Below are positions 40,649 through 48,974 of a stretch of 64,000 bases of DNA, piece by piece. The stretch's first letter is position 1; every line of letters starts with the position of its first letter. This DNA is from Promicromonospora iranensis (lineage in GTDB: Bacteria > Actinomycetota > Actinomycetes > Actinomycetales > Cellulomonadaceae). Location of the stretch: the NCBI RefSeq assembly GCF_028994775.1, contig NZ_JAJQMN010000010.1:78327-142326 (forward strand), read 5' to 3'. Both the position numbers and the translations under genes were made by a program. The notes beneath the pieces were generated by a model. The model was given only the letters and a program-made list of their open reading frames with translations. It was not told the origin of the DNA and made no database searches.

Positions 40649-41621
40649 CAGCACTCTCACCGAACGGCGCTCGCGGGCCACTGACGGCCCGCGAGCCCCG
40701 GGCGGTACGCGCCGCCGCCGTCGGGCGGAGTGGGTGGCGTACCTGCCCTACCTGCTGCCAGGGGCGATCGCGTTCGCCGTGGTGATCGGGTACCCGCTCC
40801 TGACGAACGTGTACTTCAGCCTGTTCAAGTGGCGCGGCGGCATGGCGCCGCTGCGTTGGAACGGCCTGGGCAACTACGTGGACCTGCTGGGCGACGACAA
40901 GTTCTGGACGTCGTTCGGCAACTCGCTGGCGATGATCGTCGCGATGGTGCTGGTGCCCACGCTGCTGGGCCTCGTGCTCGCCGCCGTGCTGTTCGACTAC
41001 CTCGGCCGGCGGTTCGGTGCGCGGGTCTCGTCGGTGCTGCGTGCCACCTACTACCTGCCGCAGATCCTGCCCGTCGCCGTGGCGGGCGTGCTGTGGAACT
41101 GGATCCTGAACTCCCAGACGGGCGCGCTCAACGCGATCCTGCGCGGGGTGGGCATCGAGTCGCCGCCCAACTGGCTCGGTGACCCCACGACAGCGCTGCC
41201 GTCGGTGATGCTCGTGCTGATCTGGGTCCAGATGGGCTACCCGGTGGTCATCTTCATGGCCGCCCTGCAGCGCGTGGACCCGGAGCTCTACGAGGCGGCC
41301 GAGCTCGACGGCGCCGGCTGGTGGGACCGGTTCCGGGCCATCACGGTGCCCCAGATCCGGCCGGAGATCTTCGTCGTGACGCTGACCTGCACGGTCGCGG
41401 CGCTCAAGGTGTTCGGTCCGATCTACGTGCTCACCCGCGGTGGGCCGGAGAGCTCGACCCTCGTGCCGAGCTACTACTCGTACCTGAGCTTCTTCGACAA
41501 GTCCCAGGTCGGTTACGGGTCCGCGATCGCCACGGTGCTCACGCTCGTGATCGTCGTCGTGGCAGCGGTCATCCTCGGCCTGCAGAACCGGGCCGAACGA
41601 CGTGAGAGGGAGGGGATCTGA
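40641..41621 (+). CDS. Sugar ABC transporter permease, MalF type (system 3)
   Basis: A 326-residue membrane subunit with six helices and a basic N-terminus (TRRRRRAEW). The EAA loop is EAAELDGAGWWDRFRAITVPQIRPE. The start ATG lies within the end of the binding-protein gene. The topology and the AYLPYLLPGAIAF-like first helix fit the MalF/UgpA group. Confidence 0.93.
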   Translation: MADSTLTERRSRATDGPRAPGGTRRRRRAEWVAYLPYLLPGAIAFAVVIGYPLLTNVYFSLFKWRGGMAPLRWNGLGNYVDLLGDDKFWTSFGNSLAMIVAMVLVPTLLGLVLAAVLFDYLGRRFGARVSSVLRATYYLPQILPVAVAGVLWNWILNSQTGALNAILRGVGIESPPNWLGDPTTALPSVMLVLIWVQMGYPVVIFMAALQRVDPELYEAAELDGAGWWDRFRAITVPQIRPEIFVVTLTCTVAALKVFGPIYVLTRGGPESSTLVPSYYSYLSFFDKSQVGYGSAIATVLTLVIVVVAAVILGLQNRAERREREGI

Positions 41622-41622
41622 C

Positions 41623-42519
41623 ATGGCACTCGCCACAGACGCGCGACCGGCCTCACCGGCGGCTCAGGTGCGCACCACCGCCGTCGACTCCCGCTACCGC
41701 CGCGGTCCGGGCCGCTGGCTCGTGCTGGCCGTCGCGGTGCTCGTGGGCCTCGCGGTCCTCGCGCCGTTCGGGATCATGCTGCTGAACGCGTTCAAGTCGC
41801 CGCAGGACTACGCGGCGAACGGGCCGCTGTCGTGGCCGTCCGGGCTGTACCTCGACGGGGTGGTGGCGTTCTGGGAGCGCACCGAGTTCCCGGTGAAGCT
41901 GTGGAACTCGTTCTTCATCTCCGCGGTCGTCGCCGTGCTCGGAGCGCTGCTGTCGCTGCTCAACGCCTACGCGATCGGCATCGGCCGGGTGAAGGGGCGG
42001 CTGTGGATCATCGCGCTGTTCCTGCTGGCGAACATGCTGCCGCAGGAGGCCCTGATCTACCCGCTGTTCACCATGGCGCAGGCGGTGGGGCTCTCGAACT
42101 CGCAGTGGTCGGTGATCATCATCTTCACCGTCATCCAGTCGGCGTTCGGCACCTACCTGCTGTCCTCGGTGCTGGGCACGTTCCCGCCGGCGCTGCTGGA
42201 GGCCGCGGCGCTCGACGGCGCGAGCCGGTGGCGCATCCTCTGGCAGGTCGTCTTCCCGATCGTGCGGCCGACGCTCTCGGTCCTGATGATCTTCTTCTTC
42301 ATCTGGACCTGGAACGAGTTCTTCATCCCGCTGGTGATGCTGACCAGCAACGACACCCAGACCATCCCCATCGCCCTGGCATCGCTGCAGGGCGACCGGA
42401 TGATGGACGCGCCGACGATCAACGCGGGCTCGCTCGTCTCGCTCGTGCCCGCCGTCGTGTTCTTCCTCATCTTCCAGCGCACCCTGACCCGGGGCGTGAC
42501 CGCCGGGGCGGTCAAGTGA
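41623..42519 (+). CDS. Sugar ABC transporter permease, MalG type (system 3)
   Basis: A 298-residue subunit, six helices. The EAA loop is EAAALDGASRWRILWQVVFPIVRP, and the C-terminal FQRTLTRGVTAGAVK is typical. The ATG at 41623 follows GGGAGGGG; an in-frame GTG at 41602 lies inside the previous gene and is not preferred. It leads into the GH31 gene after 55 bp. Confidence 0.93.
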   Translation: MALATDARPASPAAQVRTTAVDSRYRRGPGRWLVLAVAVLVGLAVLAPFGIMLLNAFKSPQDYAANGPLSWPSGLYLDGVVAFWERTEFPVKLWNSFFISAVVAVLGALLSLLNAYAIGIGRVKGRLWIIALFLLANMLPQEALIYPLFTMAQAVGLSNSQWSVIIIFTVIQSAFGTYLLSSVLGTFPPALLEAAALDGASRWRILWQVVFPIVRPTLSVLMIFFFIWTWNEFFIPLVMLTSNDTQTIPIALASLQGDRMMDAPTINAGSLVSLVPAVVFFLIFQRTLTRGVTAGAVK

Positions 42520-42574
42520 CCGGGCGCACCACAACGGACCCCTACGCCGAACAGAAACGAGTGAGGCCCAAGCC

Positions 42575-44842
42575 ATGAGATTCACCGACGGCTACTGGCA
42601 GCTGCGCCCCGGCGTCGAGATGCTGCGTCCCCGGGACATCGACTCCGTCGAGGCCGGCGACAACACCCTGACCGTGTACGCGCCCACCGCGCCGATCACC
42701 AAGCGTGGTGACACCCTGAACCGCCCGGCCGTGACGGTCACGTTCGACGCCCCGGCCGACGACGTCATCGGCGTGCGCATCGAGCACCACCAGGGCCGCC
42801 GCGACCCCGGCCCGCACTTCGCGGTCAACCGTGAGCCGGGAGCGGTCAAGGTGGTGGTGCCCGAGTCCGGCCCCGCCGAGCTCACGTCCGGCGGCCTCAC
42901 GGCCCGCGTCGGTACCGACGGCCCGTGGCACGTCGACTTCGTGGCCGACGGCGAGGTGCTCACCTCGTCGTCGGACCGGAGCGTCGGGATCGCGAGCACG
43001 CCTGACGGCGACTTCGTGCACGAGCAGCTGGCGCTCGGCGTCGGCGAGCACGTCTACGGGCTGGGCGAGCGGTTCGGCGCGTTCGTGAAGAACGGCCAGA
43101 GCGTGGACGTCTGGAACGAGGACGGCGGCACCGCGAGCGAGCAGGCGTACAAGAACGTGCCGTTCTACCTGACCGACCGGGGTTACGGCGTGTTCGTGGC
43201 CCACCCGGAGCGGGTCTCGTTCGAGGTGGGGTCGGAGGTCGTCAGCCGTACCCAGTTCTCGGTGCCGGGGCAGTCGCTCCAGTACTACGTGATCCACGGG
43301 CCCACGCCCGCCGAGATCCTGCGGCGGTACACGGCCCTGACGGGTCGCCCCGCGATCGTCCCCGCCTGGTCGTACGGGCTGTGGCTCTCGACGTCGTTCA
43401 CGACGAACTACGACGAGGCCACCGTCACGAGCTTCATCGACGGCATGGCCGAGCGGGACATCCCGCTGTCGGTGTTCCACTTCGACTGCTTCTGGATGCG
43501 GCAGTTCCACTGGTGCGACTTCGTGTGGGACCCGGCCACGTTCCCCGACCCCGAGGGCATGCTCGCCCGGCTGCACGAGCGTGACCTGAAGGTCTGCGTG
43601 TGGATCAACCCGTACATCGCCCAGCGCTCGCACCTCTTCCGCGAGGGCCGGGAGAAGGGGTACCTGGTCACCACGGCCGAGGGCGACGTGTGGCAGTGGG
43701 ACAAGTGGCAGGCCGGCATGGCCCTGGTCGACTTCACCAACCCCGACGCCACCGCCTGGTACCAGGACAAGCTGCGGGTGCTCCTGCGCCAGGGCGTGGA
43801 CAGCTTCAAGACCGACTTCGGCGAGCGCATCCCCACCGACGTCGTCTGGCACGACGGGTCGGACCCGCAGCGCATGCACAACTACTACGCGTCGCTGTAC
43901 AACAAGGTGGTCTTCGAGCTGCTCGAGGAGGAGCGCGGGCGCGGCGAGGCGGTCGTCTTCGCGCGGGCCGCGACCGCCGGCACGCAGGCCTACCCGGTGC
44001 ACTGGGGTGGCGACTGCGAGTCCACGTTCGTCTCCATGGCGGAGTCCCTGCGCGGGGGCCTGTCGCTGTCGCTGTCCGGGTTCGGCTACTGGAGCCACGA
44101 CATCGGCGGCTTCGAGGGCACGCCCGACCCGGCCGTGTTCAAGCGGTGGGCGGCCTTCGGCCTGCTGTCCTCGCACTCCCGGCTGCACGGTTCGAGCTCC
44201 TACCGTGTGCCGTGGGCGTTCGACGACGAGGCGGTCGACGTCACCCGGAAGTTCACGAAGCTGAAGCTCCGGCTCATGCCGTATCTCGGCGGGCTCGGCG
44301 TGACGGCCGCGGGCGAGGGCCTGCCGGTCATGCGCCCGATGGTGCTGCAGTTCCCCGAGGACCGGACGGCGGCGTCCGTCGACACGCAGTACATGCTGGG
44401 GCCGTCGCTGCTGGTCGCACCGGTCTTCCACGAGTCGGCGGTCGAGTACTACGTCCCCGAGGGGGAGTGGACCCGCCTGCCCGACGTCACGGCAGCGGGC
44501 CTGGCGCCGACCGTCACCGGCCCGCGCTGGACCGCCGAGGAGCACGGCTACGACAGCCTCCCCGTGCTCGTGCGGCCCGGTACCGTGCTGCCGGTCGGGG
44601 CGCGCGACGACCGGCCCGACTACGCCTGGGCCGAGGGCGTGACGCTACGCTGCACCCGTCTGCCCGAGGGGTTCGACGAAGAGGTGCTGGTTCCCGGCGG
44701 CACCGGGGCCCCCGCGACGTTCCGTGTGCGGTGCGCGTCCGGTGCTGTTCATGTGACCAGCGATGACGCCCCCGGCGAGTGGGGCGTCGAGTACGAAGGA
44801 CGGACAGTACGGGCCACCGGCCCGGGAGAGGTGGCACTGTGA
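42575..44842 (+). CDS. GH31 alpha-xylosidase (YicI type)
   Basis: The enzyme removes alpha-linked xylose from the non-reducing end of xyloglucan oligosaccharides and isoprimeverose. It is very close in plan to E. coli YicI. The nucleophile is Asp414 in FKTDFGERIP and the acid/base is Asp480 in HWGGDCES, two residues from the YicI numbering (416/482). The substrate segment HFDCFWMRQFHWCDF, which marks alpha-xylosidases rather than alpha-glucosidases, is conserved. It has 755 residues and no signal peptide, so it works on imported oligosaccharides. It is co-transcribed with transport system 3 and overlaps the GH1 gene as GTGA. Confidence 0.95.
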   Translation: MRFTDGYWQLRPGVEMLRPRDIDSVEAGDNTLTVYAPTAPITKRGDTLNRPAVTVTFDAPADDVIGVRIEHHQGRRDPGPHFAVNREPGAVKVVVPESGPAELTSGGLTARVGTDGPWHVDFVADGEVLTSSSDRSVGIASTPDGDFVHEQLALGVGEHVYGLGERFGAFVKNGQSVDVWNEDGGTASEQAYKNVPFYLTDRGYGVFVAHPERVSFEVGSEVVSRTQFSVPGQSLQYYVIHGPTPAEILRRYTALTGRPAIVPAWSYGLWLSTSFTTNYDEATVTSFIDGMAERDIPLSVFHFDCFWMRQFHWCDFVWDPATFPDPEGMLARLHERDLKVCVWINPYIAQRSHLFREGREKGYLVTTAEGDVWQWDKWQAGMALVDFTNPDATAWYQDKLRVLLRQGVDSFKTDFGERIPTDVVWHDGSDPQRMHNYYASLYNKVVFELLEEERGRGEAVVFARAATAGTQAYPVHWGGDCESTFVSMAESLRGGLSLSLSGFGYWSHDIGGFEGTPDPAVFKRWAAFGLLSSHSRLHGSSSYRVPWAFDDEAVDVTRKFTKLKLRLMPYLGGLGVTAAGEGLPVMRPMVLQFPEDRTAASVDTQYMLGPSLLVAPVFHESAVEYYVPEGEWTRLPDVTAAGLAPTVTGPRWTAEEHGYDSLPVLVRPGTVLPVGARDDRPDYAWAEGVTLRCTRLPEGFDEEVLVPGGTGAPATFRVRCASGAVHVTSDDAPGEWGVEYEGRTVRATGPGEVAL

Positions 44843-46275
44843 GTGCACGGAGTTTCCCCGCGGACTTCCTCTGGGGGTCGGCGACGGCGTCGTACCAGAT
44901 CGAGGGCGGTGCGACCGAGGGTGGGCGCGGCCCCTCCATCTGGGACACGTTCTCGCACACGCCCGGCAAGACGCTGAACGGTGACACGGGTGACGTCGCG
45001 GACGACCACTTCCACCGGTGGCAGGAGGACGTCGAGCACATCAAGAACCTGGGTCTTGGCGCGTACCGGTTCTCCATCGCCTGGCCGCGCGTGCAGCCGG
45101 GCGGCTCGGGGGAGTTCAACGCCGAGGGCATCCGGTTCTACTCCGACCTCGTGGACGGGCTGATCGCCGCGGGCGTCAAGCCCGTGGTGACGCTCTACCA
45201 CTGGGACCTCCCGCAGGAGCTGGAGGACGCCGGCGGCTGGACCAACCGTGAGACGGCCTACGCCTTCGCGCGGTACGCGCGGCGGATGGCCGAGGAGCTG
45301 GGCGACCGCATCGACGTCTGGACCACGCTCAACGAGCCGTGGTGCACGGCGTACCTGGGCTACGGCTCGGGCGTCCACGCGCCGGGCCGCACGGAGCCCC
45401 TGGCGGCGCTGCAGGCGGTGCACCACCTGAACCTGGCGCACGGCCTCGCGGTCCAGCAGATCCGCGAGGTGCTCGGCGAGGCCGCGAAGACCTCGATCAC
45501 GCTGAACCTGCACGTCTTCCGGCCGGACGACCCGTCGTCGTCGGCCGACCAGGGCGCCGTCCGCAAGGTCGACGCGCTGGCCAACCGGGCGTTCCTGGCA
45601 CCGGTGCTGGAGGGCGTGTACCCCGCCGACCTGCTGGAGAACACGGCGTCGGTCACCGACTGGTCCTTCGTGCACGACGGCGACCTGGAGATCACGAAGC
45701 AGCCGCTGGACGTGCTGGGCGTGAACTACTACTCGACGGCGCGGGTCAAGCACTACTCCGGCGAGGGCGAGCGTCAGCAGGCGGACGGGCACAAGGACTC
45801 CGCCGGCACCCCCTGGATCGCGGCGGACGACGTCGAGTTCCTGCCGCAGCCGGGCCCGTACACCGCCATGGGCTGGAACATCGAGCCCGCCGGTCTGACG
45901 GACCTGCTGGTCTCGCTGCGCGACTCCTACCCCGACCAGCCGCTCATGGTCACGGAGAACGGCGCGGCGTTCGAGGACACCGTGGTGACCGAGGACGGCG
46001 TGGCCCGCGTGCACGACGAGAAGCGCGTCTCGTACCTGCACGACCATGTCGATGCGCTGGGCCAGGCGCGCGACCAGGGCGTGGACGTGCGCGGGTACTT
46101 CGCGTGGTCGCTGCTCGACAACTTCGAGTGGGCGTACGGGTACGACCGCCGGTTCGGCATCATCCGGGTCGACTACGAGACCCTGGAGCGCACCTGGAAG
46201 GACTCCGCGCACTGGTACCGGCGTCTGGCCACGACGGGCACCCTGCCGGCCGTGGACGAGGTCTCCCCGGCATAG
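44839..46275 (+). CDS. GH1 beta-glucosidase
   Basis: A retaining beta-glucosidase of 478 residues that releases glucose from cello-oligosaccharides once side chains are gone. The acid/base is Glu166 in TLNEPW and the nucleophile Glu373 in VTENGAAF; the GH1 start FPADFLWGSATASYQIEGG is exact. It has no signal peptide. The GTG overlaps the alpha-xylosidase stop, so both enzymes are made together, as expected if they alternate on the same xyloglucan backbone. Last gene of the system 3 operon. Confidence 0.95.
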   Translation: MSARSFPADFLWGSATASYQIEGGATEGGRGPSIWDTFSHTPGKTLNGDTGDVADDHFHRWQEDVEHIKNLGLGAYRFSIAWPRVQPGGSGEFNAEGIRFYSDLVDGLIAAGVKPVVTLYHWDLPQELEDAGGWTNRETAYAFARYARRMAEELGDRIDVWTTLNEPWCTAYLGYGSGVHAPGRTEPLAALQAVHHLNLAHGLAVQQIREVLGEAAKTSITLNLHVFRPDDPSSSADQGAVRKVDALANRAFLAPVLEGVYPADLLENTASVTDWSFVHDGDLEITKQPLDVLGVNYYSTARVKHYSGEGERQQADGHKDSAGTPWIAADDVEFLPQPGPYTAMGWNIEPAGLTDLLVSLRDSYPDQPLMVTENGAAFEDTVVTEDGVARVHDEKRVSYLHDHVDALGQARDQGVDVRGYFAWSLLDNFEWAYGYDRRFGIIRVDYETLERTWKDSAHWYRRLATTGTLPAVDEVSPA

Positions 46276-46320
46276 CACGGCTGTCCGGCGGGCGGGCCCC
46301 CGGGCGGGGCTGGCCCGGAT

Positions 46321-46382
46321 GGTCGGCAGTACGTCAGGAGGTCGGTAACCCGGGTTGCCGACCTCCTGACGTTCTGCCGACC
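46321..46382. repeat. 62-bp near-perfect palindrome after the GH1 gene
   Basis: The 31-bp halves match at 29 of 31 positions around the centre CCGG at about 46350-46353. GGTCGGCAG opens the left arm and CTGCCGACC closes the right; the inner AGGAGGTCGG/CCGACCTCCT block repeats part of the outer arm. It lies 45 bp after the operon's last stop. It could be its terminator or a mobile palindromic element; no T-tract. Confidence 0.8.
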
Positions 46383-46411
46383 TCTCTGGTCTGCTTCGGT
46401 ATCTTCGGGGA

Positions 46412-47842
46412 GTGAGCGGAGTGAGCGGAGTGGACGATGGGCTGGGTGTCGCGCTGGGTGACGTGGTCGCCGGGCTGCGCGATGGCTCCCGGGCTCCCGC
46501 GCTGTCCGCGGCCGCGGGCCGTGGTGGGGACGTGGTCTGGGCCGGTGCCGTCGGCGCGCCCGCCCGTGCGGGCACCGACGGCGGTCCGACGCCGGAGCAT
46601 GCGTTCCGCATCGGGTCCATCACCAAGCCGATGGTCGCCGTGGCGGTCATGCGCCTCGTCGAGGAGGGCAAGGTGGCGCTGCACGACCCCATCGGTGCCC
46701 ATCTGCCCGACGCGCCTGCGGCGGACGCCACGATCGCCGAGCTCCTGAGCCATACCAGCGGCCTGCCCGCTGAGCCGGCGGGAGCCTGGTGGGAGCGGGC
46801 CGGCGGATCGACCTGGGAGCAGATCGTCGCCTCGGGCCTGCCGCGGCTCGTCGCTCCGGGCACCCGGTACCACTACTCGAACGTGGGCTTCGCCGTGCTG
46901 GGCCGGCTCGTCGAGGTGGCGCGCGGGCGGGCCTGGGACGAGGTGCTGCGCGACGAGTTGTGGGCCCCCCTCGGCATGACCGCCACCGGGCGGGTACCCG
47001 CGGGGCCGCACGTACGGGGATACGCGGTGCACCCGCATGCCGACCTCGTGCACGACGAGCCGGTGGCCGACTACCTGGCCATGGGCCCGGCGGGCGAGCT
47101 GTGGTCCACGCCGTCGGACCTCGTGCGGTTCGGGATGTGGCTGGCCTGCCACGACACGCTGGGCGCGGCTGGCGACGCCGTGCTGCCGGTCCCCGCGCGC
47201 AGGCTCATGACCGCGCCTCGCGTGGTCGTGGACGAGCCCGGTGCCGCCTGGACCGGCACCTACGGCCTGGGCGTCCGGGTCCGCAAGGACCTGCTCGACC
47301 TGCCGGGGGAGGGGTCCGTACCGGTGCGCACGGTGGGCCACTCCGGCTCGGTGCCGGGCTTCACGGCGGACCTGCGCGTCGATGTCGGCTCGGGCGACGC
47401 CGTGGCGGTCATCGGCTCGAGCACCGGCGGGTTCGGTGACGGGACAGGGCTGCTCGCGGCCCTGCGGGGCGTGCGTCCCGACGTCGGGCGTGCCGACGCG
47501 GGGCGTGCCGGCGCCGGGGGAGGCGTCGGTGCGGGTCTCCCTGAGCTGACCGGAGCCTGGTACTGGGGGCCGGTGCCGTTCACGCTTCGCCCCGAGGGCG
47601 ACCGGCTCGTGCTGGCGGGCACCGCGGGCGGGCGGGCGACCGAGTTCGTGCCGGGCGGGACGCCGAGGACGTGGGTCGGCGTGACCGCCGGCTACTGGCA
47701 GGGCGAGACGCTCCGGCCCGTCGAGCAGGAGGGCCGGGTGGTCGCGCTCGACGTCGGCACCTTCTGCTTCACCCGGAGCCCGTACGCCCCCGAGGTGGAG
47801 ATCCCCGGCGGGCACGACGGCGTCGGCTGGCACGCGCTCTGA
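46412..47842 (+). CDS. Serine hydrolase of the class C beta-lactamase/esterase family
   Basis: A 476-residue penicillin-binding-protein-like hydrolase. The catalytic SxxK is SITK in FRIGSITKPMVAVAVM, the YxN motif is YSN in TRYHYSNVGFAVLG, and HSG in GHSGSVPG stands for the KTG triad. Members include esterases, D-aminopeptidases and carboxypeptidases; true beta-lactamases are secreted, whereas no signal peptide is visible here. A C-terminal domain of about 130 residues (TGAWYWGPVPFTLR onward) resembles the lipocalin-like tails of such enzymes. The GTG at 46412 lies in a tandem GTGAGCGGA repeat, so the exact start is uncertain. Substrate unknown. Confidence 0.85.
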   Translation: MSGVSGVDDGLGVALGDVVAGLRDGSRAPALSAAAGRGGDVVWAGAVGAPARAGTDGGPTPEHAFRIGSITKPMVAVAVMRLVEEGKVALHDPIGAHLPDAPAADATIAELLSHTSGLPAEPAGAWWERAGGSTWEQIVASGLPRLVAPGTRYHYSNVGFAVLGRLVEVARGRAWDEVLRDELWAPLGMTATGRVPAGPHVRGYAVHPHADLVHDEPVADYLAMGPAGELWSTPSDLVRFGMWLACHDTLGAAGDAVLPVPARRLMTAPRVVVDEPGAAWTGTYGLGVRVRKDLLDLPGEGSVPVRTVGHSGSVPGFTADLRVDVGSGDAVAVIGSSTGGFGDGTGLLAALRGVRPDVGRADAGRAGAGGGVGAGLPELTGAWYWGPVPFTLRPEGDRLVLAGTAGGRATEFVPGGTPRTWVGVTAGYWQGETLRPVEQEGRVVALDVGTFCFTRSPYAPEVEIPGGHDGVGWHAL

Positions 47843-48113
47843 GCGGTCCGCTGTGACCCGACTCACGGTCTCTATCCAGGCTCGCGAGACACGCCGAACG
47901 GTCGCGACACGCCGCTACCTGAGATCACTTTTTTCGTTCTCCGGGACCCTCCGCGGGCGCGTGAGGTGCCGGTTCCCGGGGTCCGCGCGTCCGGGCCGGG
48001 AGCCGCGCCAGCAGGCCGCGCGCGCGGCCTACCGGGCGGTGTCAGAGGCTCGTGGCAGCATGGTCCATGGGCGTCGCGAGCTGGTCCGGCGTAGTGCGTC
48101 GTTCATCCTCAAC
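47843..48113. other. Gene-free stretch before the nrd promoter
   Basis: No frame with believable content is seen. A run of six T (within ACTTTTTTCG near 47930) follows GC-rich DNA and could end transcription from the serine hydrolase gene, but no clear stem precedes it. Confidence 0.4.
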
Positions 48114-48159
48114 CACTACATCTCGTAGCCAGGCGGATGTCAGACACAACGTGTAGTGT
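48114..48159 (+). promoter_or_regulatory. Tandem NrdR boxes of the nrdHIEF operon
   Basis: CACTACATCTCGTAGC (48114-48129) and ACACAACGTGTAGTGT (48144-48159) match the NrdR box pattern ACACWATATWTWGTGT in most positions. Their starts are 30 bp apart, about three helical turns, as NrdR needs. NrdR with dATP/ATP represses ribonucleotide reductase genes through such pairs. Confidence 0.75.
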
Positions 48160-48243
48160 TTGAGGCAGCGGGAGACGCAGACCCGCTCACAAAGCACATC
48201 GGTGTAAGTTCACAGATGTCCTTCGAGGTCAGAGGAGGCGGAC

Positions 48244-48486
48244 ATGAGCGTCACTGTCTACAGCAAGCCGGCATGCGTCCAGTGCGACGCGACGTACCGG
48301 GCACTGGATCGCAAGGGTGTCGAGTACACGGTCGTCGACATCACCCAGGACGCCGAGGCGCTCGAGATGGTTCGCGGCCTCGGGTACCTCCAGGCGCCGG
48401 TCGTCGTCGCCGGCGACACCCACTGGTCGGGCTTCCGCCCCGACCAGATCAGCGCGGTCGCCGCGCTTCAGGCTGCTTCAGCCTGA
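48244..48486 (+). CDS. nrdH: Glutaredoxin-like NrdH-redoxin
   Basis: NrdH supplies electrons to the class Ib ribonucleotide reductase. This 80-residue protein has the redox motif CVQC in SKPACVQCDATYRAL and the C-terminal WSGFRPDQI segment that distinguishes NrdH from ordinary glutaredoxins. The ATG follows AGAGGAGG. It is the first gene of nrdHIEF. Confidence 0.96.
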   Translation: MSVTVYSKPACVQCDATYRALDRKGVEYTVVDITQDAEALEMVRGLGYLQAPVVVAGDTHWSGFRPDQISAVAALQAASA

Positions 48487-48539
48487 CCTGAACCACAGCA
48501 ACACCCTGTACTACCGCAACGTCGGCAAGGAGGCGTGAC

Positions 48540-48974
48540 GTGGGTTCACTCGTCTACTTCTCCAGCGTGTCAGAGAACACGCACCGGTTCGTCCAGAAGC
48601 TTGCTCTCGACGAGCTCGGGATGTCGGTGCACCGGATCCCGCTGCGCCCGGCCGACGGATTTCTGCGCGTGGACGAGCCCTACGTCCTCCTGGCCCCCAC
48701 CTACGGTGGCGGCAACGAGGGCGGGGCCGTCCCACGGCAGGTGAGGAAGTTCCTCAACGACGAACACAACCGGTCGCTCATTCGCGGCGTCATTGCTGCG
48801 GGGAACACCAACTTCGGAGCTGCGTACTGCATCACCGGGGACATCATCGCTGCAAAGTGTGACGTCCCGTATCTGTACGCCTTCGAGCTACTGGGAACTG
48901 CGCAGGACGTCGCGCGCGTCCGCAACGGATTGGGACGATTTTGGCAGCAACAACCACTGAGTCTCTCAGCGTGA
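48540..48974 (+). CDS. nrdI: Flavodoxin-like NrdI
   Basis: NrdI is the FMN protein that generates the oxidant needed to assemble the dimanganese-tyrosyl radical cofactor in Nrd[19 protein letters not shown] binds the FMN phosphate, and [19 protein letters not shown] is the second flavin loop. It has 144 residues. The GTG follows AAGGAGG. Its 3' end overlaps the nrdE start region. Confidence 0.95.
   Translation: MGSLVYFSSVSENTHRFVQKLALDELGMSVHRIPLRPADGFLRVDEPYVLLAPTYGGGNEGGAVPRQVRKFLNDEHNRSLIRGVIAAGNTNFGAAYCITGDIIAAKCDVPYLYAFELLGTAQDVARVRNGLGRFWQQQPLSLSA

Noticed and set aside
46412-47842. Beta-lactamase resistance gene
   Set aside because: SITK, YSN and HSG motifs fit the broad serine hydrolase family, but there is no signal peptide and the third motif is HSG rather than KTG, so a resistance call is not supported.
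47853-48128. Frame of 91 codons between the serine hydrolase and the nrd promoter
   Set aside because: Arg-rich, no ribosome binding site, and its end runs through the NrdR box region.
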